DNA from: Lucinisca nassula
Lineage: Eukaryota; Mollusca; Bivalvia; Lucinida; Lucinidae
Direction of reading: 5' to 3'
Length of the DNA stretch: 64,000 nt
Assembly: GCA_963580285.1 (NCBI GenBank)
Contig: OY757017.1
Coordinates: 14,334,538 to 14,398,537, forward strand
Within the stretch, counting starts at the first letter, position 1, and each line of letters starts with the position of its first letter. Positions 45,110-55,215 of this stretch are shown here, piece after piece. The notes under the pieces were generated by a model, which was not told the DNA's origin, did no database searches, and worked only from the letters and a program-made list of their open reading frames with translations. Made by a program: the position numbers and the translations under genes.

Positions 45110-45385
45110 GGGCTTGAAGAAATAGTTGGGCTGCATGATGCTTTCACGCAGAGCTGACACCGACCACACACGAGTTCTGATAAACTGCTTAGAGGATCTA
45201 AGCCTGCCCAGGCAAAGCGATGTGGTGCATGCTTATAAACCCTATCGATTTCATTGAGCGACAGGGCTTGAGGTGTCATTTTATCTCAGTGTCGGGTAAA
45301 AGTCCCACAAAATTAGAAGCAACGTCTCCAAAATGACCTATACAGTGCTGACGGTTTTGTTAAGCCTCAAATCAAACAAACAAAA
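45110..45385 (+). mobile_element. SINE-4 copy
   Basis: ggggcttgaagaaatagttg opens it; gtgctgacggttttgttaag is a diverged 3' end before (AAAC)n. A half PAL-like palindrome precedes it (aacctatgttgtgggtattc). Confidence 0.7.
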
Positions 45386-45797
45386 AACAAAAACTATCCT
45401 TCAGTTAGCAGAAAGTACCAGCCATACCTGTTGCTATGTATAGCCATGCTTTTCTCATGGCTGTGCTGTCAGAGTGCAGAACATATCAGGTTTATCTAAA
45501 AACATGGACTGGGCTCATATTCCGGGACACTGGTAAACACTGTAGAACCAGATCAGATAGTACAGAATGCAGCATCTGATCAGGGTTTACACTGTTTGCT
45601 TAAAATACAAGAATTTCAGGGTTAAACCAGTCTTAATCTCTATTCAGGACCATTTAGCCAGCCTACACTCATAGACACTCAACCCACTGTCAGTATTTTC
45701 AGTGCTTTGATTTTGCTTGGGATTACATTCCATAAGAATTTGTTACATCCGTGCACCTTGACATCTGAGCACCCCCGGCCGTTGGGGCTTGGAGACA

Positions 45798-46050
45798 TTA
45801 TGAAAACATGGTTTTTCAAATATACTGAAAATTTTACCACCAAAAAAAAAAACAAAAAATTTCAGACAAAAATGTTTGAATTTTTTCTTATTTCTTCTCA
45901 TAACTAGTCTGGTGATTCTAACAAGTACCCACAATCTATGTTTTTGAAAAGAAATAAGAAAAATAGTGTATACCCATTTAAACCCCAGTTTTACTATGTA
46001 AAAGTGGGGTTTTAAGGCGATCAAAAGTATATAGGAGTGTTTTGGTGATG
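45798..46050 (+). mobile_element. PAL-B MITE, centre reduced
   Basis: attatgaaaacatggttttt and ataggagtgttttggtgatg are the ends; only gattctaacaagtaccc of the centre remains. Confidence 0.65.
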
Positions 46051-46278
46051 AATAGATTGGGCTGAAACCGACCACACTTGAGTACTAGTAAACTGCTTAG
46101 GTCTAAACCTGCCCTGGAACAGTGATGGGAGTCGGACCCCTCATTAAACCCTAGTGGTTTCTATGGGTACTAGGGCTTAAGGTGTCATTTTGCCCCAGTG
46201 TTGGGTAAAAGTCCCACAGCATTGGAAGCAAGATCTCCAAATGACCTGAATAGTGTCGACAGGGAGGTAGAACCTCTA
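46050..46278 (+). mobile_element. SINE-4 copy, 5' truncated and diverged
   Basis: gaatagattgggctgaaacc, gggtaaaagtcccacagcat and gtcgacagggaggtagaacc are recognisable. Confidence 0.65.
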
Positions 46279-46329
46279 CCCTTGACATCTGTTTCTCAAA
46301 CACTAAAACCTACTTTTATGTTAAGCAGA

Positions 46330-46550
46330 GGTGCACAATATTAACCCTTATCCTGCTGAATATTTGAATTAGCCACACTTATTTCTTACTTTTGTCCAGT
46401 CAGATTACATGATATAATGTTTTTGTTAAGTTCACAAACTGAATGACAAACAGTGTAGATCCTGATCAGATGGCTTCTAGAAGCCATCTGATCTGGATCT
46501 GCTCTGTTTGCAAATGTAGGGGTTGTCATCAACAGCAGGATAAGAGTTAA
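46330..46550 (+). repeat. Hairpin-bearing dispersed repeat
   Basis: Ends are aacccttatcctgctgaata and acagcaggataagagtt. The centre hairpin is agatcctgatcagatggctt with its inverse. It matches 38885-39110 in the duplicated block. Confidence 0.7.
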
Positions 46551-46605
46551 GCTATAAGTTTAATTGAAATAAGTGTACATATACCTATGTTCCATATATA
46601 TATAC

Positions 46606-47107
46606 TTTTGGATGAGTCTTTAAACCAAGGTCCTGTCTCCGTATCACCTTAGCTGTTGGTGAGACGTAAAACTCAAACACTCACTCACCTACGTTCCACA
46701 TTCAACAATTGGAGTTTAGCATACCATCAACCATTGAGGGGTGGTTGGTTGAGGCAAAGGTGTTGTGTACTTGTGTCACTGGGGCATCCAACAGATATTG
46801 GTTTACAGTTGGGCAAGGCTCGCTGTCCTTGCAGCAGGTAAGGGTAGAGGGGCATGTTTTCATTTCTTCAGTTTCAACACTCATTCATTTTCCTCTTTCT
46901 CCCATCCTTCACATCTTTTCTACTGTCTCTTCCATCTTTTTTCTCCCTCTCTCAGGGAAATGACTCAAAATGACCCACAAGAGTTGACATGACATTAAAC
47001 TCAAACACAATCAATCAAAACCATCAACTATTGACTGTATTAGCTTTAAACAGCTGGACCCTATTCAAATTTATGTTGTTGGTATGACGTAAATTTTCTG
47101 TTTTCAG
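46606..47107 (+). other. SINE-1 tail, then intron 7 sequence
   Basis: 46606-46685 is a SINE-1 3' part (gatgagtctttaaaccaagg to gttggtgagacgtaaaactc). The remainder to the exon 8 acceptor holds no feature I recognise. Confidence 0.55.
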
Positions 47108-47184
47108 ATCTGAGAAAATACCAACCTCCATGTACATTACATATGAAAAGGCCTGTAAGAAAGAAACAGTACAGCTAACAGAGG
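47108..47184 (+). CDS. FANCA: FANCA exon 8 of window
   Basis: The acceptor is ttctgttttcag and the donor G|gtacta (weak). The exon is 77 bp; its first A completes the split Lys from exon 7, then 25 codons, then G (phase 1). The peptide SEKIPTSMYITYEKACKKET aligns with vertebrate ADKIPPSLYSTYCQAC. Phase fits both neighbours. Confidence 0.92.
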
Positions 47185-47298
47185 GTACTAAGCTCCTATA
47201 CACTTACTGAATTTTAGACGGCTTGTGAATTATAATGCTCTTGTATAAAATTTCTGAACTGAAATTGAAACATTGATAACAAAACCATTTGGTTCTCC

Positions 47299-47585
47299 AG
47301 CCATCGGGGCTTGGAGAAATAGATTGGGAGGCACGGTGCTTCTGCACAGAGCTGAAACCGACCAAAGTTCAGTACATATAAATCTCTTAGGTGTAAGCCT
47401 GCCCAGTAAAAGTGATGCAAGTCTGACCACTTCATAAATCCTAGTGTGTCTACAGATGGTAGGGCTTGAGGTGTCATTTCATCTCAGTGTTGGGTAAAAG
47501 TCCCACAGAATTGAAAGAAATGTCTCCAAAATGACATAAATATTGTTGATGGGGACATAATACCTCAACACAATCAAACAAACTA
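47299..47585 (+). mobile_element. SINE-4 copy
   Basis: catcggggcttggagaaata opens it and gttgatggggacataatacc closes it. Confidence 0.7.
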
Positions 47586-47599
47586 ATGCTCTTGTAACT

Positions 47600-47765
47600 A
47601 TAGAAGCCTCCGTGGTGCAGTTGTTACGCTACTCGCCTTGTAAACCAGGGGTCGCAGGATCGATCCCGGGTTTCTCCTGACTTTCGGATGAGTCTTTAAA
47701 CCAAGGTCCTGTCTCCGTATGACCTTAGCTGTTGGTGGAATGTAAAACTGAAACACTCTCTCACT
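47600..47765 (+). mobile_element. SINE-1, full length with target duplication
   Basis: The head GCCTCCGTGGTGCAGTTGTT and end gttggtggaatgtaaaactg are bracketed by ctcttgtaactat and ctcttgtaaatat (about 13 bp, one mismatch). Confidence 0.82.
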
Positions 47766-47827
47766 CTTGTAAATATATTGTAAGCTCTGATTGAATAAAG
47801 TCAAAGTTTCCGAATCTGTTTTGCAAC

Positions 47828-48052
47828 ATCAGTTGTTCAAAGCACCATTAGCTTAATGAGCTCGTTAGTGGTCAAATTATTAACTGTTGTAGCAAGAACA
47901 ATATCTAAAATTTTGTTATTTTTGCTGAAAAAATGTGAGCAGATTTTGCATTTGCATTTTCAGCGAAAATATTAGCATATTTACCTATTAAATGATCAAA
48001 GTTTTAATGATACGTTAACTATTGCTGTCATTAGTTTTGAACAACTGGCCCC
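47828..48052 (+). mobile_element. MITE-L copy
   Basis: catcagttgttcaaagcacc to agttttgaacaactggcccc. The hairpin is reduced (cagattttgcatttgcatttt). Confidence 0.7.
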
Positions 48053-48531
48053 AGGTTAACAAGTCTGTGTAACGAATACTCCTGTAAACCCCAGATTATA
48101 GAGAGAAAAACATGGGTAAAGATTAAATGAGCCGGCGCTGACAAAACCTACAATAAGACCCATGCTATAGAGAGCTCAGGGAACAGCAAAGATTCTGATC
48201 AGACTGTGCGAATGCGCAGGCTGATCTGAGTCTTGGCTGGTCACACAGGCCTAATTGTAGATTTTGTCGTGCCCCGGCTCATATTCTTAACTCTTGCTCA
48301 GAAACATACATTAATAGATTATTGGTACTTTATAGAATGGTCTTATTGATTGCCTGACATCTTTGGCTTGATTTCCATGGCTGATTCAAACTCATTCTTG
48401 AGCTGTCAAGAGACATTTTCACGTATCTCTGGATATCGATTTATTTTGGATAATTTAGGGAGATTTTTCTTAGTTTATCTTGAAAATGAATGTTGTGTGT
48501 ACTCATTAGAATTGTTGGCCCAGCGCATGAG

Positions 48532-48783
48532 GCTTGAAGAAATAGATGGGCTGCATGATGCTTCCACGCAGAGCTGAAACTGACGTAAGCCTGCCCAGGC
48601 AAAGCAGTGCGAGTCTGATCATCCATGCTTATAAACCCTATTGGTTTTATTGGGCAACAGGTTTTGAGATTTCATTTCATCTCAATGTCGGGTAAAAGTC
48701 CCAAAAAATTGAAAGCAAGGTCTCCAAAATGACCTATACAGTGTTGACAGGGAGGTTAAACCTCAAATCAAACAAGCAAATCA
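48532..48783 (+). mobile_element. SINE-4 inserted into a PAL-like palindrome
   Basis: tcattagaat flanks both sides (48501-48510 and about 48782-48791), splitting a palindrome whose intact part is tagaatcgcctctatgaggc with its inverse. Confidence 0.75.
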
Positions 48784-48809
48784 TTAGAATCGCCTCTATG
48801 AGGCGATTC

Positions 48810-49065
48810 TAATGAGTACACACAACATTCTTTTATTTCATAGAAATTGGGTTCAAACAACATTCCTTTATTTTATAGAAAAATGGGTGCATACAATTTT
48901 CCTTTTTATAAAAAAATTGGGATCACATGGCATTCCCTTATTTTATAGAAAATTGGGTACACCCAACATTCCATAATTGTATAGAAAATACGATAAACAC
49001 AACAATCCTTTATTATATAGAAAATTGGGTAAACACAACATTCCTTTATTATATAGAAAATTGAT
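48810..49065. repeat. Minisatellite, about 38-bp unit
   Basis: Six or seven units carry caacattcctttattttata followed by gaaaattgggtaca. It begins inside the arm of the preceding PAL-like element, so it looks like an expansion of a MITE arm. Confidence 0.8.
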
Positions 49066-49225
49066 AAGATAACCTTATGTCATGCCCATTATGCCTTATG
49101 GTCAGCCATCAATGGTCCTAACTATCCCTTTTCAAACACATTTTCTTGGTCCTAAAATGTTTGAACAGTTGAAGTTCATCTGTAATTGTAGAAAACATAT
49201 TGAACACATATAGTATCCTTTGTAG

Positions 49226-49360
49226 GATTATTCTTGGATGTTGATTCAGATGATGATATGGAGTTATCCCCCCATGAACAGTTGGAAAACAGCCTAAGTC
49301 AGTTTCATCTGGCCGTCCAGGTCTTGTGTGGGAATACTGAAGAGATATCAAAACTAAATG
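49226..49360 (+). CDS. FANCA: FANCA exon 9 of window
   Basis: The acceptor is atcctttgtag and the donor G|gtgaga. The exon is 135 bp: two bases complete Gly, 44 codons, then G (phase 1). The peptide holds an acidic stretch DVDSDDDMELSPHEQLENSL and SQFHLAVQVLCGNTEEI, aligning with the vertebrate linker around LGQLTAALGEL. Acidic and low conservation; order and phase support it. Confidence 0.85.
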
Positions 49361-49423
49361 GTGAGAACATTTTTGTCTCTTGAGTTTGTTAGGCAAACAG
49401 TGCTTTAAACAAGTAAGCACACA

Positions 49424-49705
49424 TCACATGAACACATACATGAAATAAAGACCACCCCCCCTGTACCCCACTTTATATAGAGAAAACTGGGGTATACAGG
49501 GGTATAGATTATTTTTCTTATTTTTGCTCCAAGACATAGGTTGTGGGTACTCATTAGAACTGCCTTAATGAGGTGGTTCTAACGAGCACCTACAACCTAT
49601 GTTTGTAGTATTTATAAGAAAAATATCACAGATTTTCATCAGAAAAATTGCCATTTTGGAGATGTGAAAAAATGCACTATGTCGCACGGGTGTGTTATCA
49701 TAATG
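49424..49705 (+). mobile_element. PAL-A MITE, near full length
   Basis: atcacatgaacacatacatg to gtgtgttatcataatg. The centre is cattagaactgccttaatga with its inverse. It starts 64 bp after exon 9. Confidence 0.78.
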
Positions 49706-49849
49706 AGCAGTTACAGATGATTTATGTGAACAGTGAAGTCTCTCTTGTAAGCACTGTCGTAAGCAACCACATTTGGATTTTCAATAAGTTACGGATTTTC
49801 AATAAGGTACAGAAGTGGACTTTCATCTTTCAGTTTGGACATGTCCGTT

Positions 49850-50045
49850 TCTTTATAGAACATATTTAAATGCACCACTGCTGGAGTTTAAGGAATGTGT
49901 GGCACCCGTAAAATGTCTCCCTGCCCTTCATCATGGTATGGGTAAAACAAGTTATTCCTTTGGAATCACTGATTCCTCTGTGGAACTTTGAAATCTTTGA
50001 GGGTCACTGATGAGGCCATAACTAGCTAGTCTGGCAAAACAAATC
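49850..50045 (+). mobile_element. DTR element, partial copy
   Basis: tctttatagaacatatttaa, gtctccctgcccttcatcat and gggtcactgatgaggccata match 35553-35846. The second terminal repeat is absent. Confidence 0.65.
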
Positions 50046-50094
50046 TTGTACACTGTATGGGCCCCGTCAAGGGATTTTGGTACTTATTGCCTAT

Positions 50095-50160
50095 GCGAGC
50101 AGCGAAGGTTCAGGCGAGCCTGCGCATCCGCGCAGTCTCGCCAGAACCTTCGCTGCTCGC
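50095..50160. repeat. Long hairpin
   Basis: Arms gcgagcagcgaaggttcagg and ccagaaccttcgctgctcgc lie around cgcatccgcg. Same family as 15944-16012. Confidence 0.8.
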
Positions 50161-50324
50161 TCATACAAGCAGTGAATCAAGAGGAACCTTCAGACAGAAA
50201 GCCATATCCCTGGCCCCTCTGAATGGCTGGGCATGCGCAGTTAAAATTTGTCATGACGGAATGCTCGAAGACACAAATTCGCTTGGCGGGGCTCGTATAA
50301 TGTTCAGTTCTGTGTTGTATTCCT

Positions 50325-50589
50325 TGCTTCCAAATATGGAACTGCAGCTGGTTTTAAGGGAATGTGTGGCCACAGTAAAAAGTCTCCCTGCCCTGCATCA
50401 TATTATGAGGGAAACGTTTAGGTAAGTTCTTTGGGATCATTGCTATCACTGGAAGTTTTAACTATTTCAGGGTCAGTGATGAGGTCTAATTGGCCAAAGG
50501 TAGCTAGTCTGGCTCAGAAAAAGACTTGTATACTCTACCATGTTCTGTTCCATGTTTTGTCCTTGCTTCCAAAGGATTACATATTTTAC
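50325..50589 (+). mobile_element. DTR element abutting the exon 10 acceptor
   Basis: gcttccaaatatggaactgc at the left and gcttccaaaggattacatat at the right are its terminal repeats; the interior has gtctccctgccctgcatcat. It ends about ten bases before the acceptor tgtattacag. Confidence 0.7.
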
Positions 50590-50599
50590 TGTATTACAG

Positions 50600-50733
50600 T
50601 TAAGGAAGCAGTATGTAGCATTTGTGAGAAGATTGAAGCGGTGTTAAGTGTAGCTCCTGACCAGTTGAAGACCAAAGAACAGTGTCTGATGTTGGATGTT
50701 GACAAACCTGGCATTCCACATCAACAGCTTCAG
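50600..50733 (+). CDS. FANCA: FANCA exon 10 of window
   Basis: The acceptor is ttttactgtattacag and the donor CAG|gtatat. The exon is 134 bp: TT completes Val with exon 9, then 44 codons, phase 0. The peptide AVCSICEKIEAVLSVAPDQL aligns with vertebrate VISERLRAVLG and ends PGIPHQQLQ, where vertebrates read PRLEPREH. The acceptor lies at the edge of a DTR element. Confidence 0.9.
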
Positions 50734-51094
50734 GTATATGTATGCCATGTCATTAGAAAACAATTTTTTTTAATTCTTACTTTGTAACTATTGGGGTTAG
50801 AGCCTAGAAATGTGTTGAATAGCTTGGTGACGCGTAAATTACCTGATAAACTAAAAAAAAATGATATTTTTTATTGATTTATGGCCCTTTGAAATTTTAA
50901 GCATTTCAGCTAATTTTAGATACAACATTGGGTAGTAAATTGTACTTACTCAAATTTTAGAACAAGTATGGTAAGAAGTTGAGCTGTCTGAATATTTAGG
51001 GTAAATACACTAACACTTATAAGTCCATAACCTTGACCTCAGACAAATGATTGACATGTCATATGGAACGTGCTTATACATGATTTCTTTTCAG
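50734..51094. other. Intron 10, no recognised repeat
   Basis: A short (361-bp), AT-rich intron that shows no transposable element I recognise, though tatggccctttgaaattt recalls the HL-2 core. Confidence 0.6.
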
Positions 51095-51259
51095 GTGATT
51101 GATGCTTTGCTGAACACTGTAGGTCAGGCAGTATACGCCACCTACAGTTCTCTGGCCGTGGACTTTTCTTGGTTGCCATTGTTACTCAAAGGGGTCTCAC
51201 AATACTCTACATTACTCAAAGATCTGCTGTTGAGGATATGGAGTCTCATTTTCACTCAG
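51095..51259 (+). CDS. FANCA: FANCA exon 11 of window
   Basis: The acceptor is gatttcttttcag and the donor CAG|gtaagt (consensus). The exon is 165 bp, 55 codons, phase 0 on both sides. The peptide includes VIDALLNTVGQAVYATYSSL and YSTLLKDLLLRIWSLIFTQ, aligning with vertebrate MAVDLLLTSFCQNL and LPAVLTRLCQLLRHQ. Two decayed copies of its 3' half lie downstream (52274 and 53400). Confidence 0.9.
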
Positions 51260-51324
51260 GTAAGTTTTATAAGAATCTTCCAGGGGTAGGGCATTAGGAT
51301 TTTTCAACCTTTCTGCCTTCAAAT

Positions 51325-51850
51325 GCATCACGTGAACAAGTCCATGAAATGAACACCCCCTAAACCCCACTTTATATAGAGAAGTATTGGGGTTTACTGG
51401 GGTATACATTGTGGGTACTCATTAGAACCGCCTCATTAACGAGCACCCACAACCTATGTTTGCAATATAAAGAAGAAAAAAATTACAGTTTTTCCTCAGA
51501 AAAGTAGCCATTATGGAGATGTGAAAAACTGCACTATGTCTTTGTTTGTTTGTTTGTTTGATTGGAGGTTTAACGTCCCCGTCAACACTGTAAAGGTCAT
51601 TTTGGAGACATTGCTTCCAATTTTGTGGGACTTTTACCCGACATTGAGATGAAATGACATCTCAAGCCCTGTCGCCCAATGAAACCAATAGGGTCTATTA
51701 GCATGGACGGTCCGCCTCGCACCGCGGTTCCTGGACAGGCTTAGATCCTCTAAGCAGTTTACCAGTACTAGTGTGCGGGCCAGATTCAGCTCTGCGTGGA
51801 AGCATCATGCAGCCCATATATTATCGTAATGTGAAGCTTGGAATATCCTA
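51325..51850 (+). mobile_element. PAL-A MITE with a SINE-4 (reverse) inside
   Basis: PAL-A begins catcacgtgaacaagtccat. It is broken after gcactatgtc by a SINE-4 (51541-51828, - strand) and its last bases atcgtaatg resume at about 51831. Confidence 0.78.
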
Positions 51851-51907
51851 TCTGGCTCAACACTGCCTTGGTAAATGCTACATTTACTATATACAGTGAG
51901 TGTTTGA

Positions 51908-52053
51908 GTTTTGTATCTCACCAACAGCTAAGGTCATATGGAGACGGGACCTCGGTTTAAAGACTCGTCCGAAAGTCTGGAGAAGCCCGGGATCGATCCT
52001 GCAACTCCTGGTTTACACGGCCAGTAGCATACCACTACACCACGGAGGCTTCT
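51908..52053 (-). mobile_element. SINE-1 with 11-bp target duplication
   Basis: It reads gagacgggacctcggtttaa then accactacaccacggaggct. Flanking ctatatacagt occurs on both sides (about 51887-51897 and 52058-52068). Confidence 0.82.
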
Positions 52054-52066
52054 GTCTATATACAGT

Positions 52067-52271
52067 AAAATTCTGCTATTAAGACCACCAAAAATTAAGA
52101 CTCAATCTGCTTTTATAAGCTTATTGAGAACCTTTCACTTATTCTTTCTTTGTGTTTTCAACACCTATTATCTCCTATAAAGAAACCATCTTTGGGACTG
52201 TTCAAAAGTGGTCTTAAAGACCACTTTTGAACAGTCCCAAAGATGGTCTTAATATAGGAATTTTACTGTAC
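52067..52271. mobile_element. MITE-T with terminal inverted repeats and strong hairpin
   Basis: The ends TACAGTAAAATTCTGCTATT and the inverse of AATATAGGAATTTTACTGTA face each other. The 3' half holds a hairpin of about 30 bp per arm (tctttgggactgttcaaaag with its inverse). TA ends suggest a Tc1/mariner-mobilised MITE. Confidence 0.75.
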
Positions 52272-52273
52272 AT

Positions 52274-52389
52274 CACAGTTCTCCAACTGGATTTTACATG
52301 GTTGTCATTGCTACTCAAAGCAATCTCACAATACTCTACATTACTCAAAGATCTCCTGATGAGGATCTCGAGTCTCATTTTCTCTCAGG
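52274..52389 (+). pseudogene. Decayed copy of FANCA exon 11 3' half
   Basis: It reads LDFTWLSLLLKAISQYSTLL then KDLLMRISSLIFSQ before gtaaat, close to the last 38 codons of exon 11 and keeping a GT donor. It lacks the first part of the exon and any acceptor, because MITE-T occupies that side. It stays in frame, so inclusion by a cryptic acceptor is conceivable but unsupported. Confidence 0.85.
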
Positions 52390-52424
52390 TAAATAATATA
52401 GAATTTATCACAGGACCTCACATC

Positions 52425-52790
52425 TGAAAATGTAATAATGCCATGTTTTAAATTCGGTATTCCACTAGTGGGGATTAACTATGGAAATTAGTTAGATACA
52501 CACCCCCCCCCCCCCCCCCCCCCCCCCCCATAATGTTACACATGCATTTACTAATGCGGAATAGAGACATTTTCCTAAAAAACAATCACGAATAAAATAC
52601 ATTTTAAATGTCATATGATAAATAGAATCTCGCAACCGTGCTGATGCATTATTATATGTAGTCAACTTGTTCAGTTCAGGAAAATGCATAAAATGCTCAG
52701 CAAAGCCTCACATTTTATCCCTTTTCCTCACCTTGTTTAATAAATTCAATAAAACATGAGCACTTATTAAGATCCTCTATATAAGGGTTA
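52425..52790 (+). mobile_element. MITE-C copy with a 29-base C run
   Basis: It has ccactagtggggattaacta and cattttatcccttttcctc. Where other copies read acgtcccgtaacg there is a pure C tract at 52502-52529, possibly an assembly or sequencing artefact. Confidence 0.7.
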
Positions 52791-52854
52791 GGGGAGCCAG
52801 GAATTCCATCCCTCGGGATGGCTCTGCCTCAGTGCCAATGTGTAACTTCAACAA

Positions 52855-53065
52855 AGGGCCTCCAATGCCTTGTGGGTAACAATGCTGTCTCTTAATCATT
52901 AGGTCTCTAACCAATGTGGGTTCAAGCCTCGCTTTGGTACATGTGAAAACGAAAGGTCAGTTGTTTTTTTTCTGGGTCTCCTCACATCTCGGTTTTCATC
53001 CGCGTCTGATGATTGATTGACTCGAAATGTAAAATAACCTTGAAAGGCTGTAAAACCAAAATCAA
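52855..53065 (+). mobile_element. SINE-2 copy, diverged
   Basis: ggcctccaatgccttgtggg, cttaatcattaggtctctaa, ggttcaagcctcgc and ccttgaaaggctgtaaaacc are recognisable. Confidence 0.65.
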
Positions 53066-53399
53066 GTACCAATGTGCCTTCCGTCCTGAGGATTTGAATA
53101 TCCTGTCTAGCTCAGCTACCTTGGTAAACCCTTATTGACCATATTCTTCACATACAATGCTCATAATGTGGATTTCATCTAGTCTGGCTGTCTTTAACCC
53201 TTTTTGTACCACGTGGAATCTTTCTTCTTATAGCAGGAGTCCATTTGAAAATTTAGGGCTGTCGGGTTGTGTTTTCTTCCAAAAAAAAAACTATTTGGAA
53301 ATTGGCTGAAAATTTTGCAAACGGTGTAGGCCCAGATCAGATGCTGGCTTCTGTGGTGTCAACTACCCGTTTTGGGGGTTTCCGATACAAAATGGGTTA

Positions 53400-53460
53400 T
53401 TACTGAAATCTGTATCACAGTTTTCTACATAACTCAAAGATCTTTTCAGGATATGGAGTC
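53400..53460 (+). pseudogene. Second, more decayed copy of FANCA exon 11 3' half
   Basis: gtatcacagttttctacata and actcaaagatcttttcagga then tatggagtc match exon 11 bases around 51207-51245 with indels. Shared upstream intron sequence (gaatatcctgtctagctcag near 53098 against gaatatcctatctggctcaa near 51842) indicates a duplicated segment. Confidence 0.7.
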
Positions 53461-53855
53461 AAACTCAGCATATGTGTTTTCATCTAGCCCTGTGGTGTAA
53501 GATAATATTTGCTGGCACTGGTATAGATCTCAGGTAGCTTTATCCATTGTTCAAGAACATTTTGTCTTTAAACAGTACATAAATTTTGAGACACTTGGTA
53601 TTTTTTCTGCCATCTTTTGTCCTTTTGACCTATTACCATGGATACAGCAGTCACAGTAGCTCTCGAGAGTGAGGCAGTTCATGAAGATCAATTGACAGTC
53701 GTCCAGAAGGTCCATTCTAGCTTATGTTTATTTTATCTTTATCTTTTAATACTTTTAAGGACAGAATCTTGATAATCATAACAAATCTTGCTTGTGATGT
53801 GTTTTTGTTGCCTAGCAACCAAACAATCACAGAATGTGTTAATTTTATTTTTTAG

Positions 53856-54052
53856 GAACATAATCTAGAAAGTCATCACATAGACAGTTTGGCTGCCATC
53901 TTAGTTGAATTCCAAAGATTAAGCAACCAGTTGCCATGGATACAGTTGTCAGGGAGATGTTCTCAGTGTTCTTTAGCAACCAGAACATTCACAGAACATG
54001 TTTATCAGATGCTACCTGTTTCTGATGGAAAGAGAATGACATTTACCCTCAG
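53856..54052 (+). CDS. FANCA: FANCA exon 12 of window
   Basis: The acceptor is attttattttttag and the donor AG|gttggc (weak). The exon is 197 bp: 65 codons plus AG, phase 2. The peptide contains LESHHIDSLAAILVEFQRLS, aligning with vertebrate [20 protein letters not shown], and ends DGKRMTFTL, in the place of RDSLFFCL. Two upstream patches (53636-53660 and 53805-53835) resemble parts of this exon and may be decayed copies. Confidence 0.9.
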
Positions 54053-54085
54053 GTTGGCGCACATGTATTTATAAACAGAAAAATT

Positions 54086-54535
54086 TCATCAGATTAACAA
54101 GTCTGTGAAATGAAGGCCCCTTAAGGGGAATGGGAACACCTTCAGGGGAGGCAACTCCTGCAAAAGTATTTTTGCCTCCCATGCCAATAGGGGACCCCCT
54201 TTTAAGTGGGACAGGGCTTATAGAAAAGGGAGCAGGAAGTCCCGAAAGTTGTCTCCCTTTGAAAAATGGTGGAAAAATCTGCCAGGTGTTCCGATTCCCC
54301 TTAAAACCCATAATGTATCGAGAAAAGTAGGGTTTACAGGGGTATACATTATTTTCTCTAGTTTTGCTCCAAGATATAGGTTGTTGGTACCTGTTAGAAC
54401 CGCCTAAATGAGGTGGTTCTAATGAGCACCAACCTTTTTTATGTAAAATAAGAAACATTTGACATTTTTTTATCAGAAAAATGTCTGTTTTTGAGATACG
54501 AAAAGTGCACTGTGCCACACGGATGTGTGATCATA
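54086..54535 (+). mobile_element. PAL-A MITE with an IR-K element inside
   Basis: PAL-A starts catcagattaacaagtctgt, 33 bp after exon 12. 54119-54303 is an IR-K insertion bounded by ccccttaaggggaatggg and ttccgattccccttaa, with arms ctcctgcaaaagtatttttg. PAL-A then continues to gtgtgatcatattgta. Confidence 0.75.
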
Positions 54536-54633
54536 TTGTAATTGTCACATTTCTGATCATTTTAGGTGGGAAACCCCCTAAAATGACAGATTGTGGTACC
54601 CTGGCAAACAGTGCAGGCCGATAAGGGCCTTCA

Positions 54634-55215
54634 ATCATCACATGAACAAGCCTATGAAATAAAGACCCCCCTAAACCCCACTTTATATAGAGAAAACTGT
54701 AGTTTACGGGGGTAAACATTATTTTCCTTATTTCTGCTCCAAGACATAGGTTGTGGGTACTCGTTAGAACCGCCTAACAAGCACATTGATGCGGTTCTAA
54801 CGAGCACCCAAAACCTATGTTTGGAGTATAAATAAGAAAAATGTAAAAAAAAATTTCATCAGAAAAATTACCTTTTTTGTATTTTGAAAAATTCACTATA
54901 TCACACGGATGTGTTATCGTAATGGTTTGCAAAAAAGCTCATCCATTTTCTGAGTCAGATAACACACCTGTGCGACATAGTGCATTTTTTCACAACTCCA
55001 AAATGGCTACTTTTCTGATGAAAATCTGTGATATTTTTCTTATTTGTACTGCAAACATAGGTTATGGGTGCTTGTTAGAACCACCTCATTGAGGCAGTTC
55101 TAATGAGCACCAACAACCTATATCTTCAAGCAGAAATAAAAATAATGTGTATCCCCATAAACCCCAGTTTTCTCTATATTAGGTGGGTTTTTTGGGGGAC
55201 TTGTTCATGTGATGA
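54634..55215. mobile_element. Two PAL-A MITEs in opposite orientation
   Basis: 54634-54925 runs forward (catcacatgaacaagcctat to gtgttatcgtaatgg). 54953-55215 runs reversed (ataacacacctgtgcgacat to gacttgttcatgtgatg). They face each other across about 27 bp and could form a large cruciform. 55216-55590 holds no recognised feature. Confidence 0.75.

Noticed and set aside
52227..52427. Open frame covering the exon 11 copy as an additional FANCA exon
   Set aside because: No acceptor; its left side is MITE-T sequence; the true exon 11 upstream is complete.
53636..53712. Open segment TAVTVALESEAVHEDQLTVV as an exon between exons 11 and 12
   Set aside because: Exons 11 and 12 already join in phase 0 and align continuously with vertebrate FANCA; the segment lacks a proper acceptor. 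It may be a decayed piece of exon 12.
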